Of a stretch of 19,277 bases of DNA, positions 1 to 7,748 are shown one piece after another. The notes under the pieces are model-generated. The model did not search any database, was not told the origin of the DNA, and worked only from the letters and a program-made list of their open reading frames with translations. The stretch lies in NCBI GenBank assembly GCA_003724275.1, contig RHFA01000057.1:1-19277 (forward strand), in the 5' to 3' direction. Numbering within the stretch: the first letter of the stretch is position 1; every line of letters starts with the position of its first letter. This stretch comes from Thaumarchaeota archaeon S13. GTDB lineage: Archaea; Thermoproteota; Nitrososphaeria; Nitrososphaerales; Nitrosopumilaceae. The translations under genes and the position numbers were made by a program.

Positions 1-123
1 GTGGCGCTCGCACGCGACGCCCACCATGTACTCGCCGTCAGCCGAGTCTATCGAGATTACCCTCGTCGGCGCGTTCGGGCAGCGCCGGCCGGCCTCCCCC
101 ACCGAGCACGTGCTAGGCATCAT
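1..123 (-). CDS. Cys/His-rich microprotein, 5' part only (cut by window edge)
   Basis: This is an open frame of 41 codons that starts with tandem ATGs (MMPSTCSVGEAG...) and runs off the left edge. Visible are C6, C15, C38 and H41, spaced C-x8-C ... C-x2-H, which could bind zinc; no family is recognised. The start is supported by a TATA-like TTAATA centred about 29 nt upstream on the minus strand, the usual leaderless spacing in this window. It lies directly downstream of the FAD oxidoreductase gene, whose TAA stop is part of that box. The residue pattern looks more protein-like than the Arg/Pro-rich reading of the plus strand. The function is unknown and the C-terminus is not in the window. 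Confidence 0.55.
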   Translation of the reverse strand, partial: MMPSTCSVGEAGRRCPNAPTRVISIDSADGEYMVGVACERH

Positions 124-147
124 CGGCCCCGCCCCCGCGCGCGGCGC

Positions 148-157
148 GGTATTAACC
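148..157 (-). promoter_or_regulatory. Putative box A (TATA) of the left-edge microprotein gene
   Basis: The minus strand reads GGTTAATACC, with TTAATA centred near 152.5, about 29 nt before the ATG at 123. The TAA stop of the oxidoreductase gene (152-154) is part of the element. Confidence 0.5.
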
Positions 158-1447
158 TTGCCCGAGGGCCTCGGCCTCTGCCCACGCGCGGCCCGACTCT
201 CGGCCAGCGGCTGCCAGGTGGCCGCCCTCGCGCAGCCGCGCCACGAGGCGCGCGGCCCACGCCGGCGCGCCCGTGGCCCCCGGAGAGTTGTAGTTTAGCA
301 CGCTGCACGCGCCGCCAGAGACCTCGACCATCGTCTCGGTGGCCATCCTGCCCTCGCGCGTGACTATGGGGGTCCGTATGCCGGCCATCCCGCGGCGCGT
401 GAACATGCGGGGCCGCGCCGCCGGCACGAACGCGCGTATCCTCGAGACCATCGCCGAGCGCGACAGCGAGCTGCGCCACTCGGCGGCGGCCATGCGCAAA
501 AAGGCGGGATCCCGCAGGAGGCGCGCGGCCCCGCCAGATGCGACCTCGCGCAGCTTTGAGGCCACGGCCCGCGCGCCGCCAGAGCCCTCATAGGCCGCCG
601 GCGCGGCGACTGGCACGGCGTTTGGGCCAATCTCGGCGCCCCCGTCTGCGCGCACGATCCAGTGCGGGTCGAGAAACGGGTACTCTGGGTACCTCGGGAC
701 AGAGTAGACTGACGTGCCGACCATCGAGGCGTGCTCGCGCGCGGCCCGCCAGTACTCGCCGCGAAAGTGGAGCGCGGTGTGGCCGGCCCCGTGGCCGAGC
801 ATGCGCGCGACCTCTAGGGAGCGCGCGCCGGCGCAGTTTATGACCATGCCTGCCCCGATCCCCGGCGCGCCGCGCGCGCGGATCTCGTGGCCGCCGCCAG
901 ATGCCGTGATCGACGTGACGTCGCGGCCCACGGCGACGGCCGCGCCGGCGGCCTCGGCCTCGGAGAGGACCGCGCGCGTGAGGAGCGCAAAGTCCGTCGC
1001 CGCCTCTGTCGCGCAGCGCAGGGCCGCGGCGGCGCGCACGTTGGGCTCGAGCGCGGCGGCCTCGCGCCCGTCGAGGAGCTCGACGTCGCCGTCGGCCATG
1101 CCGTTCTGCGGCCCCCAGCGCGCGTGGCGCTCCAGCGCCGAGCGCTGCGAGTCATCCACGGCAACCTCGAGCACGCCTACCTCCCTCCACGGCGCGCCGG
1201 CGCGCCCCGCCATGCGCTTCCACATGGGCCTCGAGGCGACCATCGCCGAGGCCATCTCGGCGCGCGAGCGCGGCTCTAGGTAGAACGGCGAGTGGACGAC
1301 GCCCGTGTTGCGCGAGCTCGCATGCAGGGCCGGCGCGCCGCCGGCCTCCAGCACGCAGACAGAGGCGCGGCACGTCGAGGATATCCAGTACGCCACGCAC
1401 GCTCCCAGCACGCCTGCGCCGATGACGGCGACGTCAAACCTGGCCAT
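152..1447 (-). CDS. FAD-dependent oxidoreductase, DAO / L-2-hydroxyglutarate oxidase-like
   Basis: The 431-aa flavoprotein probably oxidises a small hydroxy or amino acid and passes electrons to oxygen or a carrier; the substrate cannot be read from sequence. The N-terminus has a Rossmann FAD site, VAVIGAGVLG (residues 7-15, GxGxxG type), with the ribose-binding Glu at 34 (VLEAG). The block HASSRNTGVVHSPFYLEP (42-59) is typical of the DAO family, close to 2-hydroxyglutarate and glycerol-3-phosphate dehydrogenases. A Gly-rich NYNSPGATGAP segment near the C-terminus fits the FAD-closing part of the fold. The start is the ATG of MARFDVAV; the longer frame (to 1546) runs through a tRNA gene and is not coding. 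The gene lies 27 nt downstream of tRNA-Ser with no good TATA between them, so it is probably co-transcribed with the tRNA. Confidence 0.85.
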   Translation of the reverse strand: MARFDVAVIGAGVLGACVAYWISSTCRASVCVLEAGGAPALHASSRNTGVVHSPFYLEPRSRAEMASAMVASRPMWKRMAGRAGAPWREVGVLEVAVDDSQRSALERHARWGPQNGMADGDVELLDGREAAALEPNVRAAAALRCATEAATDFALLTRAVLSEAEAAGAAVAVGRDVTSITASGGGHEIRARGAPGIGAGMVINCAGARSLEVARMLGHGAGHTALHFRGEYWRAAREHASMVGTSVYSVPRYPEYPFLDPHWIVRADGGAEIGPNAVPVAAPAAYEGSGGARAVASKLREVASGGAARLLRDPAFLRMAAAEWRSSLSRSAMVSRIRAFVPAARPRMFTRRGMAGIRTPIVTREGRMATETMVEVSGGACSVLNYNSPGATGAPAWAARLVARLREGGHLAAAGRESGRAWAEAEALGQG

Positions 1448-1474
1448 GGCGGGTCGCGCGCGCGCAGGATGGTT

Positions 1475-1578
1475 TGGCGCCGGGGGGGAGATTCGAACTC
1501 CCGTACTCTTGCGAATACGCGCTGTGTGGCCCGGAAGGGTTTCCAAGCGCGCGCCCCACCAGGCTAGGCGACCCCGGC
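1475..1578 (-). tRNA. tRNA-Ser(GGA), intron-containing, CCA encoded
   Basis: A complete class II cloverleaf is readable on the minus strand. Acceptor GCCGGGG pairs with CCCCGGC, the discriminator is G, and CCA is encoded. The D arm is GCCTAGCCTGGTGGGGC, the anticodon stem CGCGC/GCGCG, the long variable arm TATTC-GCAA-GAGTA, and the T arm GGGAG-TTCGAAT-CTCCC. The loop reads TTGGAA before a 17-nt insert, so the anticodon is GGA (Ser). The G73 discriminator and long variable arm agree with archaeal tRNA-Ser. The mature tRNA is 87 nt with CCA; the gene is 104 nt. A box A overlapping the stop of the upstream MBL gene lies about 30 nt before the 5' end. Confidence 0.93.
1524..1540 (-). other. 17-nt tRNA intron at position 37/38 (relaxed bulge-helix-bulge)
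   Basis: The intron reads ACCCTTCCGGGCCACAC. A CCC-TTCC-GGG hairpin follows a 3-nt 5' bulge (AA^A). T33-G34-G35 of the anticodon loop pairs with CCA of the intron, with T32 opposite C as a mismatch, before the 3' bulge (AC^A). This matches the hBHBh form cut by archaeal tRNA-splicing endonuclease, with one imperfect pair in the central helix. Removing the 17 nt restores a normal 7-nt anticodon loop. Confidence 0.85.
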
Positions 1579-1600
1579 ACTGCGCGCCGCGCCGGCGGCG

Positions 1601-1612
1601 CTTCTAATTAAC
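1601..1612 (-). promoter_or_regulatory. Putative box A of the tRNA-Ser / oxidoreductase unit
   Basis: The minus strand reads TTAATTAG, centred near 1608, about 30 nt upstream of the tRNA 5' end (1578). The TAA stop of the MBL gene (1608-1610) lies inside it. The following 25 nt are almost pure G/C, so the AT element stands out. Confidence 0.6.
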
Positions 1613-2567
1613 CCTTGAGGCGCGCCCTGGGGACGGGACGCGCGTCAATGCCCATCGTGCGCAGGTGGGCCCCAAACTCGTCGGCATAGCCGTGCGTCGT
1701 GTAGACGGTCTCGGCCCCGCTGGCCACGACCATTCCGACGAGCTCGCCAAAGTCACAGTGGTCGCTCAGGGGCACGACATAGTCGGCCCCGCGCCTCTCG
1801 GCGGCATGCCCAGAGCCGGCCCACCCGCTAAAGGCCACGGTCACTGCGCGGTGCCTCCTGCGCAGGCCCGATATGAGCGCGCCGGCCCCCATCGGCGCGA
1901 CCATGACCCACGGGCCGCGCGCGAGGAGGCCGCGCGACTCGGCCTCGGTATGCCCGACGGTCTCGGGCATCCTGACGCCCATCTCGGCATAGACGCCGTT
2001 TATCGCCCTTATCGAGTCGTGCGCGTACAGCGGCGCCCAGTGCCCAAACATGTGCGTGAGCAGCTGCGCCTTGCCGAGCTGGTGGCCGACGAGGATGACG
2101 GGGCGCCCGCGCTCAAACGCCGAGGATATAATCCCGTTGACCCTCCTTGCGACCTCGGAGGGCGGCGGGAAGGAAAATGACGGGAGGCCAAAGGTCGTCT
2201 CGGTTATGAGCGTGCGGCAGCGCGGCACGCGCGCGCCGCGCATGAACGCGCGGGCCCGCGTGCAAATGTCGCCCGTGTAGAAAATGTCGTCAAAGAGCAG
2301 CCCGCGCGAGCCGAGTATGTGGCCCGCGTCGACCATCTCGAGGCCGCCGCCGTCCGCGCCGTGGATCGCCACGTCCCTGGCGCCGGCGAGCGCGCGCGTC
2401 TCCTCGGAGGAGACGGCGGAGGTCCCCGAGGCCGGCAGGTGGTCGGCGTGCGCGTGCGAGACAAAGGCCAGGCGCGCCCCGACGCGGCCAGGGGGATCCA
2501 GGCAGACCTCGCGCCCGCGCGTCTCGCAGACGATCCCGCGCCTCCCGGCGACCACAGACGGCCCCAA
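1608..2567 (-). CDS. MBL-fold exonuclease-like protein (COG1236-type)
   Basis: This 319-aa metallo-beta-lactamase-fold protein resembles archaeal relatives of mRNA 3'-end processing factors. These are binuclear-zinc nucleases, so an RNA or DNA phosphodiesterase role is likely. The HAHADH metal motif sits at residues 38-43. Further conserved stretches are DAGHILGS, FYTGD, AFSGWAG and the late SDHCDF motif, whose His/Asp resemble the beta-CASP end of the fold. The open frame extends upstream to 2975, but that part overlaps purN on the other strand and has shadow-like Arg/Pro composition. The TTG at 2567 is chosen because TTTATA is centred 30 nt before it and homologues of this type begin a few residues before a GIxCE-like strand. 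GTG at 2555 is the alternative. The TAA stop is embedded in the promoter of tRNA-Ser. Confidence 0.8.
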   Translation of the reverse strand: MGPSVVAGRRGIVCETRGREVCLDPPGRVGARLAFVSHAHADHLPASGTSAVSSEETRALAGARDVAIHGADGGGLEMVDAGHILGSRGLLFDDIFYTGDICTRARAFMRGARVPRCRTLITETTFGLPSFSFPPPSEVARRVNGIISSAFERGRPVILVGHQLGKAQLLTHMFGHWAPLYAHDSIRAINGVYAEMGVRMPETVGHTEAESRGLLARGPWVMVAPMGAGALISGLRRRHRAVTVAFSGWAGSGHAAERRGADYVVPLSDHCDFGELVGMVVASGAETVYTTHGYADEFGAHLRTMGIDARPVPRARLKG

Positions 2568-2593
2568 TGCGCCGCGGGGCCGGAGGGGCGCCG

Positions 2594-2602
2594 CTATAAA
2601 CA
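2594..2602 (-). promoter_or_regulatory. Putative box A of the MBL nuclease gene
   Basis: The minus strand reads TGTTTATAG, with TTTATA centred at 2597.5, about 30 nt before the TTG start at 2567. It is the only AT-rich element nearby on this strand and faces the purN promoter across 68 nt. Confidence 0.6.
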
Positions 2603-2666
2603 CCGCCGTTTGCCCGGAGCTGGCCCAGGGCGCGCGCGGTTTTGGCCCAGCGGCCGCCCCCACGAG

Positions 2667-2675
2667 GGTTATATG
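2667..2675 (+). promoter_or_regulatory. Putative box A of purN
   Basis: GGTTATATG, with TTATAT centred at 2671.5, lies 28 nt before the ATG at 2700. This fits a leaderless transcript and supports that start over the ATG at 2745. Confidence 0.6.
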
Positions 2676-2699
2676 CGGCCCCGTGCGCGCCGCCGCGCC

Positions 2700-3353
2700 A
2701 TGGAAAGGGGGGAATCGCGGCCCTGCCCGCGCGCGCCGCCGCGCATGGCGGTCCTGATATCCGGGAGGGGGAGCAACATGGTCTCCCTCGTGCGCGCCGC
2801 GCTCGCGGGGCGCATCAGGGCAGAGCCGGCCGTCGTCGTGTCTAGCCGCGAGGGCGCCGCGGGCCTCGAGGCCGCGCGCAGGCTCGGCGTGCCCACCGAG
2901 ACTGTCCGGAGCGCCGGCTTTGCCGGGGGCCGCGCCAAGTATGACCGCGAGATACGCTCTGCGCTGCGCCGCCACGGCGTCACGCCGCGCGCCGGCCTCG
3001 TCTGCCTCGCGGGGTATATGCGCATAGTCGGCCCCGAGCTGGTCTCAGAGTACAGGGGCCGCGTCCTCAACGTCCATCCTGCCCTGCTGCCCTCGTTTCC
3101 AGGGCTGAACGCGCAGCGCCAGGCCCTTGACGCCGGCGTGCGCGTGACGGGCTGCACGGTCCACTTTGTCGACGCCGGAGTAGACACTGGCCCTGTAATC
3201 GTCCAGCGCGCCGTGCGCGTCCTCGACGGCGACACCGAGGAGTCGCTCTCTGCGCGCATACTCGCGCAGGAGCACAGGGCATACGTCGAGGCCGCCTCGA
3301 TGGTCGCCGACGGGCGCGTGCGCCTCAGGCGCGGCCGCGCCGTTCGCGCCTAG
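2700..3353 (+). CDS. purN: Phosphoribosylglycinamide formyltransferase (GAR transformylase)
   Basis: PurN transfers a formyl group from 10-formyl-tetrahydrofolate (or its archaeal counterpart) to glycinamide ribonucleotide, the third step of purine synthesis. The 217-aa protein has the N-terminal AVLISGRGSNM phosphate loop (17-27). The catalytic block is LNVHPALLPSFPG, with N124 and H126, and the third catalytic residue is D162 in VDAGVDTGPVI. The C-terminal VLDGDTEESLSARIL...EH helix is also typical. The ATG at 2700 is preferred over the one at 2745 because a TATA box lies 28 nt upstream; it adds a 15-residue basic leader that many homologues lack. No other purine gene is adjacent. The last 29 nt overlap the 3' end of uvrC on the opposite strand. 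Confidence 0.93.
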   Translation: MERGESRPCPRAPPRMAVLISGRGSNMVSLVRAALAGRIRAEPAVVVSSREGAAGLEAARRLGVPTETVRSAGFAGGRAKYDREIRSALRRHGVTPRAGLVCLAGYMRIVGPELVSEYRGRVLNVHPALLPSFPGLNAQRQALDAGVRVTGCTVHFVDAGVDTGPVIVQRAVRVLDGDTEESLSARILAQEHRAYVEAASMVADGRVRLRRGRAVRA

Positions 3354-4935
3354 GCGCGCGCAGCCTGCGGTTGTGCCTCACGCCAATCCTGTGGGCCTCG
3401 TCGCGTGCCCGCTGCAGCGCGTGCAGCGCGGGACTGCGCCTGTCGAGGCGGACCGGCGCGTCCCTTCCGGGCACGTACACCTCCTCCTCGCGCTTTGCGA
3501 TCGACGCGCACGGGACCTCGACGCCGGCGTCCTCGAGTGCCCCGAGGGCCGCGCGCAGCTGCCCGCGCCCGCCGTCGATGAGCACGAGGTCTGGCATGGG
3601 CCCGCCCTCGTCGGCGAGGCGCGAGTAGCGCCGCCTCACGACCTCGGCCATCATCGCATAGTCGTCGCGGCCGGACACCGTGCGTATGACAAAGTTCCTA
3701 TAGCCGCCCCTGTCCGGCTCGCCGTCGACGAGGCGCGACATTGCGCCGACGGCATAGTCGTCCCCGTGGTTTGATATGTCAAAGCACTCTATGGCCCGCG
3801 GCGCGCGCTCGAGGCCCAGCGCGTCGCGCAGCTCGGCCATGCCCGGCGCCGCGCGCGCGGCCCTCACGACGTCAAGGCTGCGCAGGATCATGTCAATGAC
3901 CCTGCGCCTCTTGCCGCTCTTGGGCACTATGATCGACACGTCATGCCCGCACGCCTCCGCAAGGGCCGCCTCGAGGCCCGCGGCGCCCTCGGGGGCCTCG
4001 CTGGCCACGACGTACCGCGGGATATCGCGCGTCGTATAGTACTGGTAGACAAAGTTGGCCAGCGTGTTGTCAGCGACAAGGTCAAACTCGAATCGCTCCG
4101 TGTCGCGTATGACGCCGCGCACGCCCCTCATCGTCATCACGAGGGCGACCTGGCCGGACTCGTCGGTGCGCATCGCGACATAGTCCTCGTCGGCGGTCCC
4201 CTCTGGCCTCTCCACGCTCTGGCCCTCGTGCAGCGCGCCCAGGCGCCAGAGCGTGTCGCGTATGCCCATCGCGCGCTCGAACTCGAGGGCCTCGGAGGCC
4301 TCCTCCATCTCTGCGCGCAGGCGCGCGGTGAACTCGCGCGCCGCGGCCCCCCCGCGCAGGACAGCCTTTAGGTCGCCGATGTGGCCGGCATACTCGCGCG
4401 CGGCGGACTCGAACTCGCACGGCGCGTCACAGTTGCCCAGGTGGTACTCGAGGCACGCCTTTTTGGGGAGCGTCTTGCAGATGCGCACCTTGAAGGCCTT
4501 TCTCAGCGAGCCTATCGTGAGTATCTTTGAGCTCCCGCGCGTGAACGGCCCGTACACGCGCCCGTCGCCCACAAAGCCGCCGCCGCGCGTGCGCCTCGCG
4601 ACCACGAGGCGCGGGTACCTCTCGCCGGTTATGCGCAGGTACGTGTAGCGCTGCTGGTCCTTTAGCTCAATGTTGTACCTCGGGCGGTGGCGCTTTATGA
4701 GGTTGGACTCTAGAAGGAACGCCTCGGACTCCTTGTCCTGCAGGACATACTCGATGGTGGCCACCTTTTCGACGAGGCTTGCCGTCTTTGCGTCATGCGT
4801 CCCGACAAAGTACGACGAGACGCGGCTCTTGAGGTTCTTTGCCTTGCCGATGTATATGGCCTCGCCGGCCGCGTCGCGCATGATGTACACGCCGGGGCCC
4901 TCTGGCGCGCCGGCGGCCCGCGCGTCGCGCGTCAT
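3325..4935 (-). CDS. uvrC: Excinuclease ABC subunit C, lacking the C-terminal HhH domain
   Basis: UvrC makes both incisions around a lesion after UvrAB loading. The 536-aa protein has an N-terminal GIY-YIG nuclease (GVYIM at 15-19, YIGKAKNL at 28-35). Cys 153, 161, 169 and 173 are spaced like the UvrC iron-sulfur cluster ligands. A UVR motif (about 203-234) can bind UvrB, and the RNase H-like 5'-nuclease has D386, D424, D454 and H515. The protein ends about 20 residues after EAHR, where bacterial UvrC continues into tandem helix-hairpin-helix motifs, so that DNA-binding domain is absent. The ATG overlaps the uvrA stop as ATGA, so the genes are likely translationally coupled. Third and last gene of the uvrBAC operon; the 3' end overlaps purN by 29 bp. 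Confidence 0.95.
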   Translation of the reverse strand: MTRDARAAGAPEGPGVYIMRDAAGEAIYIGKAKNLKSRVSSYFVGTHDAKTASLVEKVATIEYVLQDKESEAFLLESNLIKRHRPRYNIELKDQQRYTYLRITGERYPRLVVARRTRGGGFVGDGRVYGPFTRGSSKILTIGSLRKAFKVRICKTLPKKACLEYHLGNCDAPCEFESAAREYAGHIGDLKAVLRGGAAAREFTARLRAEMEEASEALEFERAMGIRDTLWRLGALHEGQSVERPEGTADEDYVAMRTDESGQVALVMTMRGVRGVIRDTERFEFDLVADNTLANFVYQYYTTRDIPRYVVASEAPEGAAGLEAALAEACGHDVSIIVPKSGKRRRVIDMILRSLDVVRAARAAPGMAELRDALGLERAPRAIECFDISNHGDDYAVGAMSRLVDGEPDRGGYRNFVIRTVSGRDDYAMMAEVVRRRYSRLADEGGPMPDLVLIDGGRGQLRAALGALEDAGVEVPCASIAKREEEVYVPGRDAPVRLDRRSPALHALQRARDEAHRIGVRHNRRLRAPRRERRGRA

Positions 4936-7748
4936 CTCCCCATGTGGCGCGCGAGATAGCGCGCCGTGTGGCCCGCGCCGGCGGCGACCTCCTCGGGGGT
5001 CCCCTCGGCGACGACCTGCCCGCCCTTGTTGTCGCCCTCCGGCCCGAGGTCTATTATCCAGTCGGCGTTCCTTATGATGTCCATGTTGTGCTCTATGACT
5101 ATTACCGTGTTGCCCCCCATGGCGAGCCTGTCAAGTATGGCAAGGAGCTTTTCGACGTCGGCAAAGTGGAGGCCAGTCGTCGGCTCGTCTAGCACGTAGA
5201 GCGTGCGCCCAGTGGCGCGCTTTGAGAGCTCCGAGGCGAGCTTGACGCGCTGGGCCTCGCCGCCAGAGAGCGTCGTCGAGGACTGGCCCAGGCGTATGTA
5301 CCCCAGGCCCACGTCCTGCATCGTCTGCAGCTTGCGCCGTATGGCAGGCATGTTGCCAAAGAACTCGAGGGCCGCCTCGACGGTCATGTCGAGCACGTCG
5401 GCTATGCTCTTTCCCTTGTAGAGGACCGCGAGCGTCTCCGAGTTGTAGCGCGCTCCGCGGCACTCGTCGCACTTGACGTGCACGTCCGAGAGGAACTGCA
5501 TCTCGATGAGCTTTATCCCGTCGCCCTCGCACGCAAAGCACCTGCCCGACGCGACGTTAAAGGAGAACTGGCCCGGAGCGTACCCGCGCTCGCGCGAGAG
5601 CTCTGTTGACGCAAAGAGCTCGCGTATGTGCGTAAACACGCCGATGTACGTCGCAGGGTTTGACCTCGGCGTGCGCCCTATGGGCGACTGGTCTATGCCT
5701 ATGACCTTGTCGAGGCGGTGCTCCCCGCGTATGGCCCTGTGCCTGCCGGGCCTCTCGCGCGAGCCGTACGTGCTCCTGTTGAGGGCCTTTAGGAGTATCT
5801 CGTTGACCAGGGTCGACTTGCCCGAGCCGGAGACGCCCGTCACGGCGATGAGGAGGCCTATGGGAAAGTCCACGTTGATCCACTGCAGGTTGTTCTCCGA
5901 GGCGCCTGACACGGTCAGCGTGCCGCGCCTCTTGCGCGAGCGCTGCCCGAGGCGTATGATCGAGTGGTCCTTGAGGTAGCGGCCCGTGACGGAGGCCTTG
6001 CCGTCGAGCATCTGCGCGAGCGTTCCCTCAAAGACGACCCTGCCGCCGTGGACGCCGGCCCCCGGCCCGAGGTCGATTATCCAGTCCGCGCCCCTGATCA
6101 TGTCCTCGTCGTGCTCTACGACTATGACCGTGTTCCCGAGGTCGCGCAGGCGCGTGAGCGTGCCCATGAGCCTGTCATTGTCGCGGTTGTGCAGCCCGAT
6201 AGTCGGCTCGTCTAGGACATAGAGCACGCCGGTCAGGTTTGAGCCGATCTGCGTGGCGAGGCGTATCCTCTGCGACTCGCCTCCCGAGAGCGTCGAGCTC
6301 AGGCGGTTGAGCGTGAGATAGTCGAGGCCGACGTTGCGCAGGAACTCGAGGCGCTCGACGACCTCCTTTAGCACGCCGGCGGCTATCTGGCGCGACATCC
6401 TGTCAAGGCGCAGGCCCGTAAAGAACGCGTGGCACTCGTCTATGGGCAGGTCGCAGACTTCCATGATTCCCCTGTCGCCGACCTTGACTGCGAGTGCCTC
6501 GGGGCGCAGCTTTTTGCCCCCGCACGCCTCGCACGGCGTGTCTCGCATGAACTGCTTGAGCCACTCGCGCTTTGCGTCGGACTCTGTCTCGCGGAACCTC
6601 CTCTTCAGCTGCGGCAGGACGCCCTCAAACGTGTCCGTGTACGACCACGTGTCGCCTGCGGCCGTCGTGTAGCGAAACTTTAGCTCGTCGCCAGTCCCGT
6701 GCAGTATGACGCGCTTTTGCGCCTTGGTCAGGCGGCTCACGGGAGTCATCAGGTCAAAGCCGAACTTTTTTCCAACGGCCCGCAGGGCCTGCTTTTTGAA
6801 CGGCGATGCCCTGCCGCGCCAGGGCACGATGGCGCCGTCCAGCAGCGAGAGGGACTCGTCGGGTATGACGAGCTCGGCGTCAAACTCCATCATCACGCCC
6901 AGGCCGTTGCACTTGGGGCACATCCCAAACGGCGAGTTGAACGAGAACGTGCGGGGCTCTAGCTCGCCGATGCTCGTCCCACAGTGCGCGCACGCGTTGC
7001 TCTGCGAAAAGACGCGCTCCTTGCCGTCGGCAGTCGCGACCATGGCGTAGCCGCGCGAGGCCTTGAGGGCCGCCTGCATGGCCTCAAAGAGGCGCGAGCG
7101 CTCCTGCTGCGAGGCGGCGAGGCGGTCGACGACAATCTCGATGTTGTGCCACTTTTGGCGGTCAAGCGCGCCGATCTTGCCGTCGAGGCCGGCGACCTCG
7201 CCGTCTATGCGCACGCGCGAGTAGCCGTCGCGGCGCGCCTGCGCGATGACCTTTTCGTGCGTTCCCTTTTTGCGCCGGACCAGCGGGGAGAGGACCATGA
7301 TTTTTTTTGAGGCAAACTCGCCTAGGACCGTGTCGCATATCGTGTCTACTGACTGTGTCGTTATGGCCCGCCCGCACTCGGCGCAGTGCGGCTTGCCAAT
7401 TCGCGCGTAGAGGAGGCGCAGATAGTCGTATATCTCCGTCGTCGTGCCCACAGTCGAGCGCGGGTTTTTGCTCGTCGTCTTTTGCTGTATAGATATCGCC
7501 GGCGAGAGGCCCTCTATCGAGTCGACGTCGGGCTTGTCCATCATCTCTAGGAACTGCCGCGCGTACGCCGAGAGCGATTCTACGTACCGGCGCTGGCCCT
7601 CGGCGTATATCGTGTCAAAGGCGAGCGTCGACTTGCCAGACCCCGAGAGGCCGCTTATGACGACCAGGCGGCCCTTTGGTATGTCGACGCTGACGTTCTT
7701 GAGGTTGTGGTGGCGCGCCCCGCGCACGCGCAGCAAGTCACCGCCCAT
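4932..7748 (-). CDS. uvrA: Excinuclease ABC subunit A
   Basis: UvrA is the damage-sensing ABC ATPase that loads UvrB onto DNA; the protein is 938 aa, the usual length. There are two ATPase halves: Walker A GLSGSGKS (33-40) with signature LSGGESQR (487-494) and VLDEPTIGLH, then GVSGSGKS (638-645) with LSGGEAQR (827-834) and VLDEPTTGLH. Zinc sites are visible at C253/C256/C277/C280 and C737/C740/C760/C763, with extra CxxC pairs at 122/125 and 406/409. The start is the ATG of MGGDLLRVRG; it overlaps the last 11 nt of uvrB, and the longer frame to 7811 would run further into uvrB. The stop overlaps the uvrC start. It is complete with no missing key residue. Confidence 0.97.
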   Translation of the reverse strand: MGGDLLRVRGARHHNLKNVSVDIPKGRLVVISGLSGSGKSTLAFDTIYAEGQRRYVESLSAYARQFLEMMDKPDVDSIEGLSPAISIQQKTTSKNPRSTVGTTTEIYDYLRLLYARIGKPHCAECGRAITTQSVDTICDTVLGEFASKKIMVLSPLVRRKKGTHEKVIAQARRDGYSRVRIDGEVAGLDGKIGALDRQKWHNIEIVVDRLAASQQERSRLFEAMQAALKASRGYAMVATADGKERVFSQSNACAHCGTSIGELEPRTFSFNSPFGMCPKCNGLGVMMEFDAELVIPDESLSLLDGAIVPWRGRASPFKKQALRAVGKKFGFDLMTPVSRLTKAQKRVILHGTGDELKFRYTTAAGDTWSYTDTFEGVLPQLKRRFRETESDAKREWLKQFMRDTPCEACGGKKLRPEALAVKVGDRGIMEVCDLPIDECHAFFTGLRLDRMSRQIAAGVLKEVVERLEFLRNVGLDYLTLNRLSSTLSGGESQRIRLATQIGSNLTGVLYVLDEPTIGLHNRDNDRLMGTLTRLRDLGNTVIVVEHDEDMIRGADWIIDLGPGAGVHGGRVVFEGTLAQMLDGKASVTGRYLKDHSIIRLGQRSRKRRGTLTVSGASENNLQWINVDFPIGLLIAVTGVSGSGKSTLVNEILLKALNRSTYGSRERPGRHRAIRGEHRLDKVIGIDQSPIGRTPRSNPATYIGVFTHIRELFASTELSRERGYAPGQFSFNVASGRCFACEGDGIKLIEMQFLSDVHVKCDECRGARYNSETLAVLYKGKSIADVLDMTVEAALEFFGNMPAIRRKLQTMQDVGLGYIRLGQSSTTLSGGEAQRVKLASELSKRATGRTLYVLDEPTTGLHFADVEKLLAILDRLAMGGNTVIVIEHNMDIIRNADWIIDLGPEGDNKGGQVVAEGTPEEVAAGAGHTARYLARHMGR

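Noticed and set aside
714..1283. 189-codon plus-strand frame antisense to the FAD oxidoreductase
   Set aside because: Ala/Arg/Ser-rich shadow of a conserved gene; long antisense frames are expected at this GC.
1448..1475. Alternating CG tract as a repeat or Z-DNA element
   Set aside because: Short CG runs are common in this high-GC sequence and this one is not special.
1448..1546. N-terminal extension of the FAD oxidoreductase frame
   Set aside because: It runs through the tRNA-Ser gene; the family N-terminus begins at the ATG at 1447.
2319..2699. 127-residue N-terminal extension of purN
   Set aside because: It is antisense to the MBL gene and crosses both promoters; the PurN fold starts at about 2745.
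2568..2975. 136-residue N-terminal extension of the MBL nuclease
   Set aside because: It overlaps purN and both promoters, is Arg/Pro/Ala-rich, and has no counterpart in the MBL fold.
7296..7306. T-run (poly-T) as a possible terminator
   Set aside because: It lies inside the uvrA coding sequence, where it encodes Lys codons on the minus strand.
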